Shown here in pieces: positions 26,494-35,380 of a DNA stretch of 49,779 nt. The position numbers and the translations under genes are program-made. Below the pieces are notes generated by a model that saw only the letters and a program-made list of their open reading frames with translations, was not told the DNA's origin and did no database searches. Each line of letters opens with the position of its first letter. Position 1 is the first letter of the stretch. Source of the DNA: Hymenobacter sp. H14-R3 (GTDB lineage: Bacteria > Bacteroidota > Bacteroidia > Cytophagales > Hymenobacteraceae); the NCBI RefSeq assembly GCF_030063445.1, contig NZ_JASITD010000029.1, positions 1 to 49,779 on the forward strand, in the 5' to 3' direction.

Positions 26494-26958
26494 GAAAAGA
26501 AGATAGGGCTTGAAAATCGACGCAAGGTATGGCCTAACCGTCGCCAGGCAGCGAAAGCTTGTGTAGCCCTCTACAGGTAGAACTTTACCTGCTTGGGGGC
26601 TAGCGGTACGGGCAGCAGCCCTGGCATAAATAAAGGTCGTAAAATTGTGATTATTTATAGTTAAAGAATTTTTTATCGCCTGTATTCTCCTTCACTTTGT
26701 TTTTTGAGAGCTGCTTATTTCTTGCCATGGAGATTGCAGTGGCCAGGGCAGGGGCATGGGTGCTACCTACCCAAGCCAGGTAGCGCTGCTGGCACGTACT
26801 CAGCGGCCGCGCTGACCTGCGCCTGGCCGGCAGCTTGCCAAATACCTGCCTCTTAGTTAGTTAAATGTCTTTTGTTCAATAAGTTATGCGTTACGCTGGG
26901 AAGCGTAATTTGGCGCTGCGGCAGATTTTTACAGGATTTCTAATGAAATTTGCCGTCG
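26494..26958. other. Intergenic region, no gene seen
   Basis: 465 bases between divergent genes. The middle (about 26640-26720) is AT-rich with TTATTTATAGTTAAAG, a plausible promoter zone. Several CAGG/GCTGG words recur, but I see no convincing hairpin, RNA or coding frame. Confidence 0.4.
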
Positions 26959-27564
26959 ATGTCCGTTTTCACTACTTACCTCCAACTGGGGTTTCTGCAC
27001 ATTTGCAGCTGGCAGGCCACCGACCACCTCACGTTTTTGCTGGCGCTGTGCGCGCCCTACGTGCTGGCCGACTGGCGGCGCGTGGTGGCACTGGTTACGA
27101 GCTTCACGGTGGGCCATTCCATCACGCTGGCGCTGGCTACGCTGGGCGTGGTGGGCGTGAACGCGGCCGTGGTCGAAATGCTGATTCCCGTTACCATCAT
27201 CCTCACGGCGCTGGTCAATATGAAGCAGGCGGGCCCGGCGTTGGCCCGGCAGTCGCGCCGCGAAACGTCGGTGCTGTGGGCCGCGCCCAATGCGCTGGCC
27301 GCCGCGTTTGGGCTCATTCACGGCCTGGGGTTTTCCAACTACCTGCGGGCGCTGCTGGGCGCGCAGCGCCGCCCGGTGGCCGAGCTGCTGTCGTTTAACC
27401 TGGGCGTGGAGCTGGGCCAGCTGCTGGTAGTGAGCATTATCCTGCTGCTGGGCTTCGTGCTGCTGCGTATGGTGGGCGTGGCCCGCCGCGACTGGCTGCT
27501 CACCGTGAGCGGCGCGGCGCTGGGCGTGGCTACGCTGCTGCTGTTGCAGATGGCGGGCAAATAA
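26959..27564 (+). CDS. HupE/UreJ-like membrane protein
   Basis: 201 residues from ATG 26959 (MSVFTTYLQLGFLHI). The signature FLHICSWQATDHLTFLLALC, with His and Asp in the first helix, is the HupE/UreJ pattern GxxHixxGxDHlLFll in a modified form; the next segment DWRRVVALVTSFTVGHSITLALA carries the second family His. A further GLIHGLGFSNYL has the third. Six to seven helices are predicted. The family is proposed to move nickel or cobalt, and the His residues could bind metal; no hydrogenase or urease gene is near, so that role is uncertain. A degenerate palindromic repeat follows the stop. Confidence 0.85.
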   Translation: MSVFTTYLQLGFLHICSWQATDHLTFLLALCAPYVLADWRRVVALVTSFTVGHSITLALATLGVVGVNAAVVEMLIPVTIILTALVNMKQAGPALARQSRRETSVLWAAPNALAAAFGLIHGLGFSNYLRALLGAQRRPVAELLSFNLGVELGQLLVVSIILLLGFVLLRMVGVARRDWLLTVSGAALGVATLLLLQMAGK

Positions 27565-27587
27565 CTGACTATAAGAGTTTTGTATCT

Positions 27588-27681
27588 ATCTGGTGGCCAC
27601 GCAGTGAAGCACTTTGCTCACGCCGCGGGGGTTATTAACCTAATGATGCGAGCGAGATGCTTTACTATGTGGCCGCCAGAT
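27588..27681. repeat. Palindromic element, family 1 copy B (degenerate)
   Basis: Outer arms ATCTGGTGGCCACGCAGTGA (27588 on) and the inverse of TACTATGTGGCCGCCAGAT (to 27681) match imperfectly. The right arm contains GCGAGCGAGATGC, the core of copy A inverted. It lies 23 bases after the HupE-like stop codon. Confidence 0.65.
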
Positions 27682-27811
27682 GGGCACGACGGCCTCTTTG
27701 CTTGTTGTGTACTGATAATTACTAACTGTTCACTGCTAACTGCTAATCGCCCGCAACCCTCGGCTTATCTTCGCCGACCTTACCGACTGACTTCTCCCTT
27801 ACCCATTTTAT

Positions 27812-30178
27812 ATGCGCATTTCGCTACTGGCCGCCGGGCTGGGGCTGCTGCTGGCCCCGGCGGTTGCCCAGGCCCAGTCGACCAATTCGGGCACCGATAA
27901 ATTTGCCCAGCTCGGTACCGAGCTGCCCACCCCCAACGAGTACCGCGCCGCCAGTGGCGCGCCCGGCTCCAAGTACTGGCAGCAGCGCGCCGACTACAAC
28001 ATCAAGGTGAGCCTCGATGACCAGAAGCAAGCCATAACGGGCTCGGAGACAATTACTTACACCAATCTCTCGCCCGATGTGCTGGCCTACCTGTGGGTGC
28101 AGCTCGACCAGAATATTCTGGCCAAAAACTCCATCACGGCCTCCACCAACGTGGGGCAGGTGACCAACGGCCGGCTCTCGTTTCAGGACTTGGATGGCCA
28201 GCTCGCCACGGCCGAGTTTGACGGCGGCTACAAGATTGCGGCCGTTACCAGCGCCAATGGCCAGGCCCTGAAGTATACCATCAACCACACCATGATGCGC
28301 ATCGACTTGCCCACGCCGCTGCGGCCGGGCCAGGCGGTGTCGTTTGGGGTGAAGTGGAGCTACAACATCAGCGACCAGCTGAAAATCAACGAGCGCAGCG
28401 GCTACGAGTATTTCCCGGAGGACAAGAACTACCTCTACGAAATGGCGCAGTTTTACCCGCGCATGGCCGTGTACTCCGACGCCACGGGCTGGCAGAACAA
28501 GCAGTTTTTGGGCAACGGCGAGTTTGCGCTGCCCTTCGGTGATTACAAGGTGAGCATTACCGTGCCCGCCGACCACGTGGTGGGGGCCACCGGCACGCTC
28601 CAAAACGCCTCGCAGGTGCTCACCGCTGCCCAAATGAAGCGCCTGGCGCAGGCAAAGGGGGCCAAGAAACCAGTGCTCGTAGTGAGCCAGGAGGAGGCTA
28701 CGCGCAACGAAAGCAGCCGCGCCACGGGCACCAAAACCTGGACGTTTGACGCCAAAAACGTGCGCGACTTTGCCTGGGCCAGCTCGCGCAAATTCATCTG
28801 GGATGCCCTGGAAATTACGCAGGCCGGCAAGCCCGTGCTCTGCATGAGCTACTACCCCAAGGAGGGCAACCCGCTGTGGGGACAGTACTCGACGGAGGTG
28901 GTGGCGCACACCATCAAAACGTATTCCAAGTACAGCATTCCGTACGCGTATCCGGTGGCCATTTCGGTGCACGGGCCGGTGGGCGGCATGGAGTACCCCA
29001 TGATTTGCTTCAATGGCGGCCGCCCCGAGAAGGACGGCACCTACTCGGCCGACCGTAAATACGGGATGATTTCGGTGATTATCCACGAGGTGGGCCACAA
29101 CTTCTTCCCGATGATTGTGAACTCGGACGAGCGCCAGTGGACCTGGATGGACGAGGGCCTCAACACCTTTTGCCAGTACCTGACCGAGCAGGAGTGGGAG
29201 CGCAACTACCCCAGCCGTCGCGGCGAGCCCAAGGATATTGTGAACTACATGCGCACCGACAAAAGCCTGCAAAGCCCGATTATGACCAACTCGGAGTCGG
29301 TGCTGCAATTTGGCAATAACGCCTACGGCAAGCCCGCCACGGCCCTTAATATTCTGCGGGAGACGGTAATGGGCCGCGAGCTGTTCGACTACTCGTTCAA
29401 GACCTACGCCCAGCGCTGGGCCTACAAGCACCCGCAGCCGGCCGACTTTTTCCGGACCATGGAAGACGCCTCGGCCGTGGACCTCGACTGGTTCTGGCGC
29501 GGCTGGTTCTACGGCACCGACCGCTGTGATATCTCGCTGGACGGCGTGAAGAGCTACCGTCCCAACACCCGCAACCCCAGCGTGGAGGGCCCGCGCCTCC
29601 AAAACGAGCGCAAGGCCCAGGTGCCCAGCATTTCGGTGCAGCGCAACGCCACCGACATTAAAACGACCGCCGTCGACGACAAGCCCGAGTTGAAGGACTT
29701 CTACAACGGCTACGACCCCCTCACGGTGAGCCCCGCCGACCAGCAGCGCTACCAGCAGTACCTGACCGGCCTCACGCCCGAGCAGCAAACCCGCCTTGGC
29801 GGCAACCTAAACGTGTACGAGTTGAGCCTGCGCAACGTGGGCGGCCTCGTGATGCCCGTGGTGCTTCAAATGACCTACGACGACAACAGCACGGAGCTGA
29901 TGACGATTCCGGCCGAAATCTGGCGCAAGAACAACGAGCAGGTTACCAAGCTCATCGTATCGCCCAAAAACGTGGTCTCCTTCGTCATCGACCCCTTCCA
30001 GCAAACCGCTGACACCGACCTGAGCAACAACGCCTACCCGCGCCAGGCCACGCCCTCGCGCTTCGATATTTTCCAGAGCGGCCAGGCGGGCAACAACGCC
30101 CAGCAGCCCCGCAACCCCATGCAGCAGGCCAAGGAATCGCCGGTTGAAAAGCGCGAGAACAAGCCGAATCCGCAGTAA
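27812..30178 (+). CDS. M1 family zinc metallopeptidase, secreted
   Basis: 788 residues. Signal peptide MRISLLAAGLGLLLAPAVAQAQ. N-terminal beta domain of aminopeptidase N type (residues about 50-260; YNIKVSLDDQKQAITGSETITY). Zinc site H425-E-V-G-H429 followed at the correct 18-residue spacing by E448 in WMDEGLNTF. GGMEYPMICFNGG corresponds to the exopeptidase GxMEN motif, with Tyr in place of Asn, as in several secreted bacterial M1 enzymes. The C-terminal part ends in a Gln/Pro/Asn-rich tail. It would cut peptides in the periplasm. TATCTTCG near 27764-27771 is a possible -7 box. Terminator after. Confidence 0.94.
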   Translation: MRISLLAAGLGLLLAPAVAQAQSTNSGTDKFAQLGTELPTPNEYRAASGAPGSKYWQQRADYNIKVSLDDQKQAITGSETITYTNLSPDVLAYLWVQLDQNILAKNSITASTNVGQVTNGRLSFQDLDGQLATAEFDGGYKIAAVTSANGQALKYTINHTMMRIDLPTPLRPGQAVSFGVKWSYNISDQLKINERSGYEYFPEDKNYLYEMAQFYPRMAVYSDATGWQNKQFLGNGEFALPFGDYKVSITVPADHVVGATGTLQNASQVLTAAQMKRLAQAKGAKKPVLVVSQEEATRNESSRATGTKTWTFDAKNVRDFAWASSRKFIWDALEITQAGKPVLCMSYYPKEGNPLWGQYSTEVVAHTIKTYSKYSIPYAYPVAISVHGPVGGMEYPMICFNGGRPEKDGTYSADRKYGMISVIIHEVGHNFFPMIVNSDERQWTWMDEGLNTFCQYLTEQEWERNYPSRRGEPKDIVNYMRTDKSLQSPIMTNSESVLQFGNNAYGKPATALNILRETVMGRELFDYSFKTYAQRWAYKHPQPADFFRTMEDASAVDLDWFWRGWFYGTDRCDISLDGVKSYRPNTRNPSVEGPRLQNERKAQVPSISVQRNATDIKTTAVDDKPELKDFYNGYDPLTVSPADQQRYQQYLTGLTPEQQTRLGGNLNVYELSLRNVGGLVMPVVLQMTYDDNSTELMTIPAEIWRKNNEQVTKLIVSPKNVVSFVIDPFQQTADTDLSNNAYPRQATPSRFDIFQSGQAGNNAQQPRNPMQQAKESPVEKRENKPNPQ

Positions 30179-30202
30179 GTAATTGATGGATGGTTAGCTA
30201 CG

Positions 30203-30237
30203 AAAAGCGCCTGCCGATATCGGCAGGCGCTTTTTTT
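30203..30237. terminator. Bidirectional intrinsic terminator
   Basis: AAAAGCGCCTGCCGAT / ATCGGCAGGCGCTTTT is a perfect stem with an added T-run, between the M1 peptidase and the convergent T9SS protein gene. Confidence 0.92.
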
Positions 30238-30258
30238 ATGGAGCGGGGCAGGGGCTGG

Positions 30259-31914
30259 CTATTCTACCGTGAGGCGGCTAGCCCACTGCGCGCCACTGGG
30301 AGCCATGGCTTGTACTACGTAGAGGCCAGGCGCCAAGCCGGCTAGCGGCAGGGTGGGGCCCGCCACCGCGCGGCGGGCAATCCGGCCCAGGCCGTCGATA
30401 AGGGTGAGCTGGGTGCCGTTGGGCAGCGCCGGCAGCGTTACCGAGGTAGCCAAGGCGGCGGGATTAGGGTAAAGGACTAGTGGGGCGGCTGCCTGCCCGA
30501 CGCGGGTAGCCGTAATAACGCTGCCCATGTACGCCACAAACGGCGTGCCGCTGCCGCTAGTAGTGGCCGTGGAGGTAAGCGCCGTGCTGCCAAATAGCCC
30601 TTGGTTGGTGAGCAGGCCCGCCACCACCGGCCGGCCGGTGCCGTCGAGCGCAATGGCGGTGGGGATTTCGTCGCCGGTGCCGGCGCTCTGCTGGGTCCAG
30701 CGCAGGGTGCCATCGGCCGCGTAGCTTACCACGAGGGCATCGAGGCCGCCGGCACCCGTGAGGGTTTTGCCGGGCAGCGTGCCCTGGCCGCTGAAATGCC
30801 CGGCTAGGTAGATGTTGCCGGCCGCGTCGGCCGCTACGCTCCGGTAGGCACCGGCCAGGGTAGCTTGCAGGTCGCGCGCCCATACCACCGCGCCGGCCGT
30901 GGGCTCCAGCACCGACACAAAGCCCGTGGTAGCTGTGATAGCCCCCACCGAAGCGGGGTTAACCAACGAGCCCGCCGGGGCGGTGAAGCCAGGCACTACC
31001 AGCCGCCCGCCCGCGTCGAGGCCCGCAAAAGTGGCGAGGTCGGCCCCGGTGCCACCCACCCGCTGGGCCCACTGCGGCGTACCCTGTGGGTTGAATTTTA
31101 CCACCAGCCCATCATAGTCACCCTTACCGGCCGGCAGGGCCAAGCTCCCAAAGCCACCCGCCACGGCCGGGCAGGTCCAGACCAGGTACACATTGCCGCC
31201 TGGCTCGGCCACCAGGTGGCTGAGGGGGGTGCCCGTGCCCGCCGGCACGCTAGCACCCTGCTGGGCCCACTGCACAGCCCCCGCCGCTGATACCTTCACC
31301 ACAAACTGGTCGAGGCCGTAGGTTGTAGTGAGGGGCGTGGTGAGCGAGAAACTGCCAAACGTGGCACTCAGGGCGAAGGTGCCGCTCACATAGTAGTTGC
31401 CCGCCGCGTCGCTGGCCAGGCTGGCGGGTATCAGTAGAGTGGCGCTGCCTACCTCGCGTACGTATTGCACCTGGCCCTGGGCATCGAGCTGCGCCAGCAC
31501 CAGTGATGAGCCAAAGTTGCTGGTGTTGAATGTGGTAGTGCCCAGTTTGGCACCGTCGCCAACCAGGCCCAGCAGCATTACCCTACCACTGGCATCCACG
31601 ATAACTTTCTGAAACGAGTCGTTGCCATCGCCGCTTAGCTGGCGGTACCACAGCAGGGTGCCCGTAGGGCTGTACTTGGCCACTACGCCGTCTTGCAGGC
31701 CCTGGCTCGTGAGCACGGTGCCCGGGGCTAGTGTCGCGCTTTGCGAGAAGGCGCTTGCCAGGTATATATTGCCGGCCGCATCGGTAGCTATGGAGGGCGC
31801 GAAGCTAAAGGCCGGGCTGACGGGCAGGCTCGTGGCCGAAGTCCAGCCAGGAGCTGATTGCGCGCTGGCTTGCAGGGCCAGCGTACTCAGAAGCAGCGTA
31901 AAAAAGTGTTTCAT
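30259..31914 (-). CDS. T9SS-exported repeat protein with SBBP/beta-propeller-type repeats
   Basis: 551 residues. Signal peptide MKHFFTLLLSTLALQASAQS. Recurrent units of about 55-60 residues carry (I/V)ATDAAGN(I/Y)Y(L/V)(A/S)G.F and G..D..V.K....G...W...(G/A)G, typical of SBBP-like beta-propeller repeats (for example AADAAGNIYLAGHFSG, ASDAAGNYYVSGTF). The last about 80 residues (APLVLYPNPAALATSVTLP ... LYVVQAM) are a type A T9SS sorting domain, so the protein is expected on the cell surface or released. Ligand unknown. A good -7 box lies upstream. Confidence 0.9.
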   Translation of the reverse strand: MKHFFTLLLSTLALQASAQSAPGWTSATSLPVSPAFSFAPSIATDAAGNIYLASAFSQSATLAPGTVLTSQGLQDGVVAKYSPTGTLLWYRQLSGDGNDSFQKVIVDASGRVMLLGLVGDGAKLGTTTFNTSNFGSSLVLAQLDAQGQVQYVREVGSATLLIPASLASDAAGNYYVSGTFALSATFGSFSLTTPLTTTYGLDQFVVKVSAAGAVQWAQQGASVPAGTGTPLSHLVAEPGGNVYLVWTCPAVAGGFGSLALPAGKGDYDGLVVKFNPQGTPQWAQRVGGTGADLATFAGLDAGGRLVVPGFTAPAGSLVNPASVGAITATTGFVSVLEPTAGAVVWARDLQATLAGAYRSVAADAAGNIYLAGHFSGQGTLPGKTLTGAGGLDALVVSYAADGTLRWTQQSAGTGDEIPTAIALDGTGRPVVAGLLTNQGLFGSTALTSTATTSGSGTPFVAYMGSVITATRVGQAAAPLVLYPNPAALATSVTLPALPNGTQLTLIDGLGRIARRAVAGPTLPLAGLAPGLYVVQAMAPSGAQWASRLTVE

Positions 31915-31942
31915 GCAGAAAAAAAATTGGGAAAATAACGCT

Positions 31943-31950
31943 CAAATATA
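31943..31950 (-). promoter_or_regulatory. Bacteroidota -7 box TATATTTG
   Basis: On the leftward strand the sequence reads TATATTTG, a perfect TAnnTTTG, about 29 bases before the ATG of the T9SS repeat protein. No clear TTTG-type -33 element precedes it. Confidence 0.5.
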
Positions 31951-32040
31951 CCGGTGCAGCTTTCTCCTGGCCTATCCGTAGAAAAGTATTATTTCGTGAC
32001 GGCCTGGTGATAAGCAGAAGCCATCCCTAAAAGCAGCTGG

Positions 32041-32048
32041 TAGCTTTG
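32041..32048 (+). promoter_or_regulatory. Bacteroidota -7 box TAGCTTTG
   Basis: Perfect TAnnTTTG 20 bases before ATG 32069 of the AraC-type gene. The predicted leader is about 15 bases with no Shine-Dalgarno site. Confidence 0.5.
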
Positions 32049-32068
32049 GATCATTCGCCGTTTTTTAT

Positions 32069-32941
32069 ATGAAGCCCGCCACCTTGCCCATGCTGCCGCT
32101 GGCGGCCTTTCCGCCGCCGCCCACGGCCCCCGCCGGGCACCGGCCCTACTATGTGCAGCAGCTGGCGGCCCACGCGGCGCAGTTTCCGGGGGTGAGTGCG
32201 CCGCACGCCCACGATTTTTACCTATTGCTCTACATTACCCGCGGAAGTGGCACACATACCATTGATTTACAGAAGTATAGCTTGCAGCCGGGGGCGCTGT
32301 TTTTTCTGGCACCGGGGCAGGTGCACGGCTGGGCCCTGAGCGACGATGCGGCGGGCTACATCGTGTTTTTTGAGGCTGAGTTTTACCAGCGGCGCTACGC
32401 GGCGGGGCGCTTGCAGGGCTACCCGTTTTTTGATGCGCGCCACGCGCCGGTGTGCTACCTGCCCACCCCGGCCAATGCCGTGGCGCCGCTGCTCGACCAG
32501 CTGTGGCGGGAGGTGGCCCCGCCCGCCGAGCCCGACGACGAGGTGGTGGCCGCCTACCTGTTTCTGATGCTGGAGCTGGCGGCGCGCCACTACCCGGCAG
32601 CCCCCGCGCCCGAGGCGGCGCTGGGCGGCCAGCAGGTGCGGGCGTTCAGCGCACTGCTCAATCAGCATTTTCGGCACGAAAAAACGGTGGCGTATTATGC
32701 TGAGCAGTTGAGCGTTACGCCCAATCACCTCACGGCCATTTGCCGGCGGGTGGTGGGGCACCCGGCCCGTGACCTCATTTTGGCCCGCGTGATGGCCGAG
32801 GCCCAGCGCCTGCTACGCCTCGCCGCCAGCCCGGTGGCCGAGGTAGCGGCCGCCCTGGGCTACGACGATGCGTCGTACTTCAGCCGGGCCTTCAAAAAAC
32901 ACGTAGGAAGCACACCCGAAGCCTTTCGGCGGCAGCGTTGA
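32069..32941 (+). CDS. AraC family transcriptional regulator
   Basis: 290 residues. An N-terminal cupin sensing domain (HAHDFYLLLYITRGSGTHTIDLQKYSLQPGALFFLAPGQVHGW) is followed by a C-terminal double helix-turn-helix from about residue 200 (VAYYAEQLSVTPNHLTAICRRVVG, then VAEVAAALGYDDASYFSRAFKKHVGSTPEAFRR). It would activate or repress a nearby or distant operon on binding a small effector. The neighbours (T9SS protein, DUF983, molybdenum hydroxylase) do not identify its target. Confidence 0.94.
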   Translation: MKPATLPMLPLAAFPPPPTAPAGHRPYYVQQLAAHAAQFPGVSAPHAHDFYLLLYITRGSGTHTIDLQKYSLQPGALFFLAPGQVHGWALSDDAAGYIVFFEAEFYQRRYAAGRLQGYPFFDARHAPVCYLPTPANAVAPLLDQLWREVAPPAEPDDEVVAAYLFLMLELAARHYPAAPAPEAALGGQQVRAFSALLNQHFRHEKTVAYYAEQLSVTPNHLTAICRRVVGHPARDLILARVMAEAQRLLRLAASPVAEVAAALGYDDASYFSRAFKKHVGSTPEAFRRQR

Positions 32942-32993
32942 TTTGTGCGGTTTTTGCCCGCCCGCCGCTCTGGTAGGCAGTTGGGGTGGCCGG

Positions 32994-33001
32994 TATCTTT
33001 G
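32994..33001 (+). promoter_or_regulatory. Bacteroidota -7 box TATCTTTG
   Basis: Perfect TAnnTTTG, 28 bases before ATG 33030 of the DUF983 gene. The -33 region is GC-rich and unconvincing. Confidence 0.45.
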
Positions 33002-33029
33002 CCTGGTCATTATCACTGACGCACTTTTT

Positions 33030-33440
33030 ATGGCTACTTCAGGCGCTCCCATCGAATCTTCTACCCTGGCCTTGCTGGCGCTGCGCTGCCCGCGCTGCCA
33101 CCAGGGCAAGCTGTTTTCGCACGATGCTATCAACCTCACCAAGTTCACTGACATGCCGGCCGAGTGCTCCGTGTGCGGGCAAACGTTTGAGCCCGAGCCG
33201 GGCTTCTATTTCGGGGCCATGTACATCAGCTTTGGCTTTGCGGTGGGCACGTTTGCGGTAGTGGGCATCTTGCTATACTACCTCTTCAACGACCCCGATA
33301 CGTGGGTGTATGTAGTGGCCGTTGCACTTATTACGCTGGTATCCACGCCGTTGGTGTTTCGCTACTCGCGGGCCATTATGCTGTATCTATTTGGCGGGGC
33401 CCGCTACAACCCTAAGTGGAATACCCAGTACTCGCGTTAA
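33030..33440 (+). CDS. DUF983 family membrane protein
   Basis: 136 residues from ATG 33030 (MATSGAPIESSTL). Two CxxC pairs (LRCPRCHQGKLF and CSVCGQTFEPEPGFYFGAMYISF) form the N-terminal zinc-ribbon-like signature of DUF983, followed by two membrane helices (FGFAVGTFAVVGILLYYLF and WVYVVAVALITLVSTPLVF) and a short basic tail. Function unknown for the family. A start at 32943 is possible but would include the promoter box. Confidence 0.88.
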   Translation: MATSGAPIESSTLALLALRCPRCHQGKLFSHDAINLTKFTDMPAECSVCGQTFEPEPGFYFGAMYISFGFAVGTFAVVGILLYYLFNDPDTWVYVVAVALITLVSTPLVFRYSRAIMLYLFGGARYNPKWNTQYSR

Positions 33441-33465
33441 GGCCGTGGCCTGGTGCCGTTTGCAA

Positions 33466-33497
33466 ATAGCCTGCCTTTCTTAGGGCGGGCTTTTTTG
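33466..33497 (+). terminator. Intrinsic terminator after DUF983 gene
   Basis: AGCCTGCC / GGGCGGGCT stem with one G-T pair, followed by TTTTTT. Confidence 0.75.
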
Positions 33498-33672
33498 TGC
33501 GTGGGTGGGCAGCAGCCCTTTGCTTGTAAGCAGCTTAACCTGAGCTACGTCTGAGCTTACCCAGAAGTGCACCGGTACCCGCAGCGGTCAGCTGAAAATC
33601 AAATGAACAGGCTTGGAGGTTTACACGTATTAATTGGTATTGTCAGTCAATTACCTATCCCTCGCTGCCTTT

Positions 33673-34320
33673 ATGCACTCCGACGACCAAACCCCCGACG
33701 CGGCTGGCCCTTTGCCGCAAGGCCCTTCGCGCCGCTCCTTTCTTAAGCAAACCGGCGGCTTGCTGGGGGTGGCGCTTGCCCCGCCCATTGCCAGCCAGGC
33801 CGAGGCGCTGGCCGATAAAATGGCCCCCGCCAGCCCCATCATCTCGGGCCAGGCGAGCATGAGCCTGAACATCAACGGCCAGGCCCGCAACCTGCGCCTG
33901 GAGCCCCGCACCACGCTCCTCGATGCGCTGCGCGAGAACCTCGACCTCACCGGCACCAAAAAGGGTTGCGACCACGGCCAGTGCGGCGCTTGCACGGTAC
34001 TCGTTGATGGTAGGCGAGTTAACGCCTGCCTCACGCTGGCTGTGATGACGCAGGGCAAGCAAATCCAAACCATTGAGGGCCTGGCCCAGGGCGACGAGCT
34101 GCACCCCATGCAGGAGGCGTTTCTCAGGCACGATGGCTTTCAGTGCGGCTACTGCACGCCGGGCCAGATTATGAGCGGCGTGGCCTGCGTGAAAGAAGGC
34201 CACGCCACCACCGACGACCAGGCCCGCGAGTGGATGAGTGGCAACATCTGCCGCTGCGGCGCATACCCCAATATTCTGGCCGCCGTGCGCGAAGTGGCTG
34301 GCCAACAAGCAAAAGGCTAA
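33673..34320 (+). CDS. paoA: [2Fe-2S] subunit of a periplasmic molybdenum hydroxylase (PaoA-like)
   Basis: 215 residues from ATG 33673. A twin-arginine signal (SRRSFLKQTGGLLGVALAPP) sends the folded complex to the periplasm. The plant-type ferredoxin cluster is GCDHGQCGACTVLVDG with a later Cys (RVNAC), and the second cluster is QCGYCTPGQ and GNICRCGAY. This is the small subunit of aldehyde/xanthine oxidoreductases. The Tat signal on this subunit alone matches E. coli PaoA. The next subunit starts four bases after the stop codon. It starts the operon paoA-paoB-paoC. Confidence 0.9.
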   Translation: MHSDDQTPDAAGPLPQGPSRRSFLKQTGGLLGVALAPPIASQAEALADKMAPASPIISGQASMSLNINGQARNLRLEPRTTLLDALRENLDLTGTKKGCDHGQCGACTVLVDGRRVNACLTLAVMTQGKQIQTIEGLAQGDELHPMQEAFLRHDGFQCGYCTPGQIMSGVACVKEGHATTDDQAREWMSGNICRCGAYPNILAAVREVAGQQAKG

Positions 34321-34324
34321 TTCG

Positions 34325-35302
34325 ATGAATAACTTCGCCTACACCCAGGCCGCCTCTACCAAAGAAGCCACTGCCGCCAAGGCTGCCGATAAGCAGGCCG
34401 CTTTCATCGGCGGCGGTACTGCCCTTATCGACCTGATGAAATCGAATATTGAGCAGCACTCGCTGCTTATCGACATCAATAAGCTCTCGATGCTGGGCAT
34501 CGAAAATGCGGCTACCGGCCTGCGCATCGGTGCACTGGAGCGCATGAGCGACGTGGGCGAGCACCCGCTGGTGGTGCAGAACTACCCCGTTATTTCGCAG
34601 TCGCTCCTGGCCTCGGCCTCGCCGCAGCTGCGCAACATGGCTAGCATGGGCGGCAACCTGCTGCAACGCACGCGCTGCGGTTACTTCCGCGATACCGCGT
34701 TTCCGTGCAATAAGCGTCAGCCCGGCTCGGGCTGCCCCGCCCTGGTGGGCGACAACCGCACGCTAGCTATTCTGGGCGGCAGCGCTAGCTGCATTGCTAC
34801 TCACGCCTCCGACCTGGCGGTGGCTCTGGTGGCCCTCGAAGCTAGGCTGACGCTGGAAAGCCCCAAGGGCACCACCCGCACCGTGCCGCTGGCCGATTTT
34901 TATAAGCTGCCCGGCGCTACGCCCAACATCGAAAACCACTTGCAGCCTGGCGAGCTCATTACGGCCATTACGGTGCCGGCCGCGGCGCACGCCCGCAAGT
35001 CGCACTACCTCAAGGTGCGCGACCGCGCTTCGTACGCCTACGCGCTGGTATCGGCGGCCGTGGGCCTCGATGTGCAGGGTGGCACCATCCGCTCGGCGCG
35101 GGTGGCGCTGGGCGGCGTGGGTACCGTGCCGTGGCGCGTGCTGGCCGTGGAGAAATACCTGGTGGGTAAGCCCGCCACGGAGGAAAATTTCCGCGCCGCC
35201 GCGGCCCTGGCCGTGCGCGATGCCAAGCCCTACGAGCACAATAAGTTCAAGCTGGAGCTGGCGCAGCGCACCATCGTGCGCGCTTTGCTGGAAGTAGTGT
35301 AG
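34325..35302 (+). CDS. paoB: FAD-binding subunit of the molybdenum hydroxylase (PaoB-like)
   Basis: 325 residues from ATG 34325 (MNNFAYTQAASTKEATAAKA); the longer frame overlaps paoA and is rejected. FAD motifs are AFIGGGTALIDLMK and NMASMGGNLLQRTRC. The insert RTRCGYFRDTAFPCNKRQPGSGCPAL holds Cys residues that in PaoB bind an extra [4Fe-4S] cluster (established for the E. coli enzyme). The C-terminal CO-dehydrogenase-flavoprotein-type domain is present. It transfers electrons between the clusters and FAD. Confidence 0.9.
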   Translation: MNNFAYTQAASTKEATAAKAADKQAAFIGGGTALIDLMKSNIEQHSLLIDINKLSMLGIENAATGLRIGALERMSDVGEHPLVVQNYPVISQSLLASASPQLRNMASMGGNLLQRTRCGYFRDTAFPCNKRQPGSGCPALVGDNRTLAILGGSASCIATHASDLAVALVALEARLTLESPKGTTRTVPLADFYKLPGATPNIENHLQPGELITAITVPAAAHARKSHYLKVRDRASYAYALVSAAVGLDVQGGTIRSARVALGGVGTVPWRVLAVEKYLVGKPATEENFRAAAALAVRDAKPYEHNKFKLELAQRTIVRALLEVV

Positions 35303-35380
35303 TCATTAGCGAATACGCGCCGCTTCGTCCTTGCGAGCGATTTTAACGATTTATAATTGCTTACTGCTTAAGAAATTACT

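Noticed and set aside
27824..29788. 654-codon open frame antisense to the M1 peptidase
   Set aside because: GC-rich codon bias leaves the opposite strand free of stops; the translation is low-complexity His/Val/Gly/Ala without a domain. The same holds for long antisense frames at 4068-5654, 19634-20701, 2181-3611 and 36128-36790.
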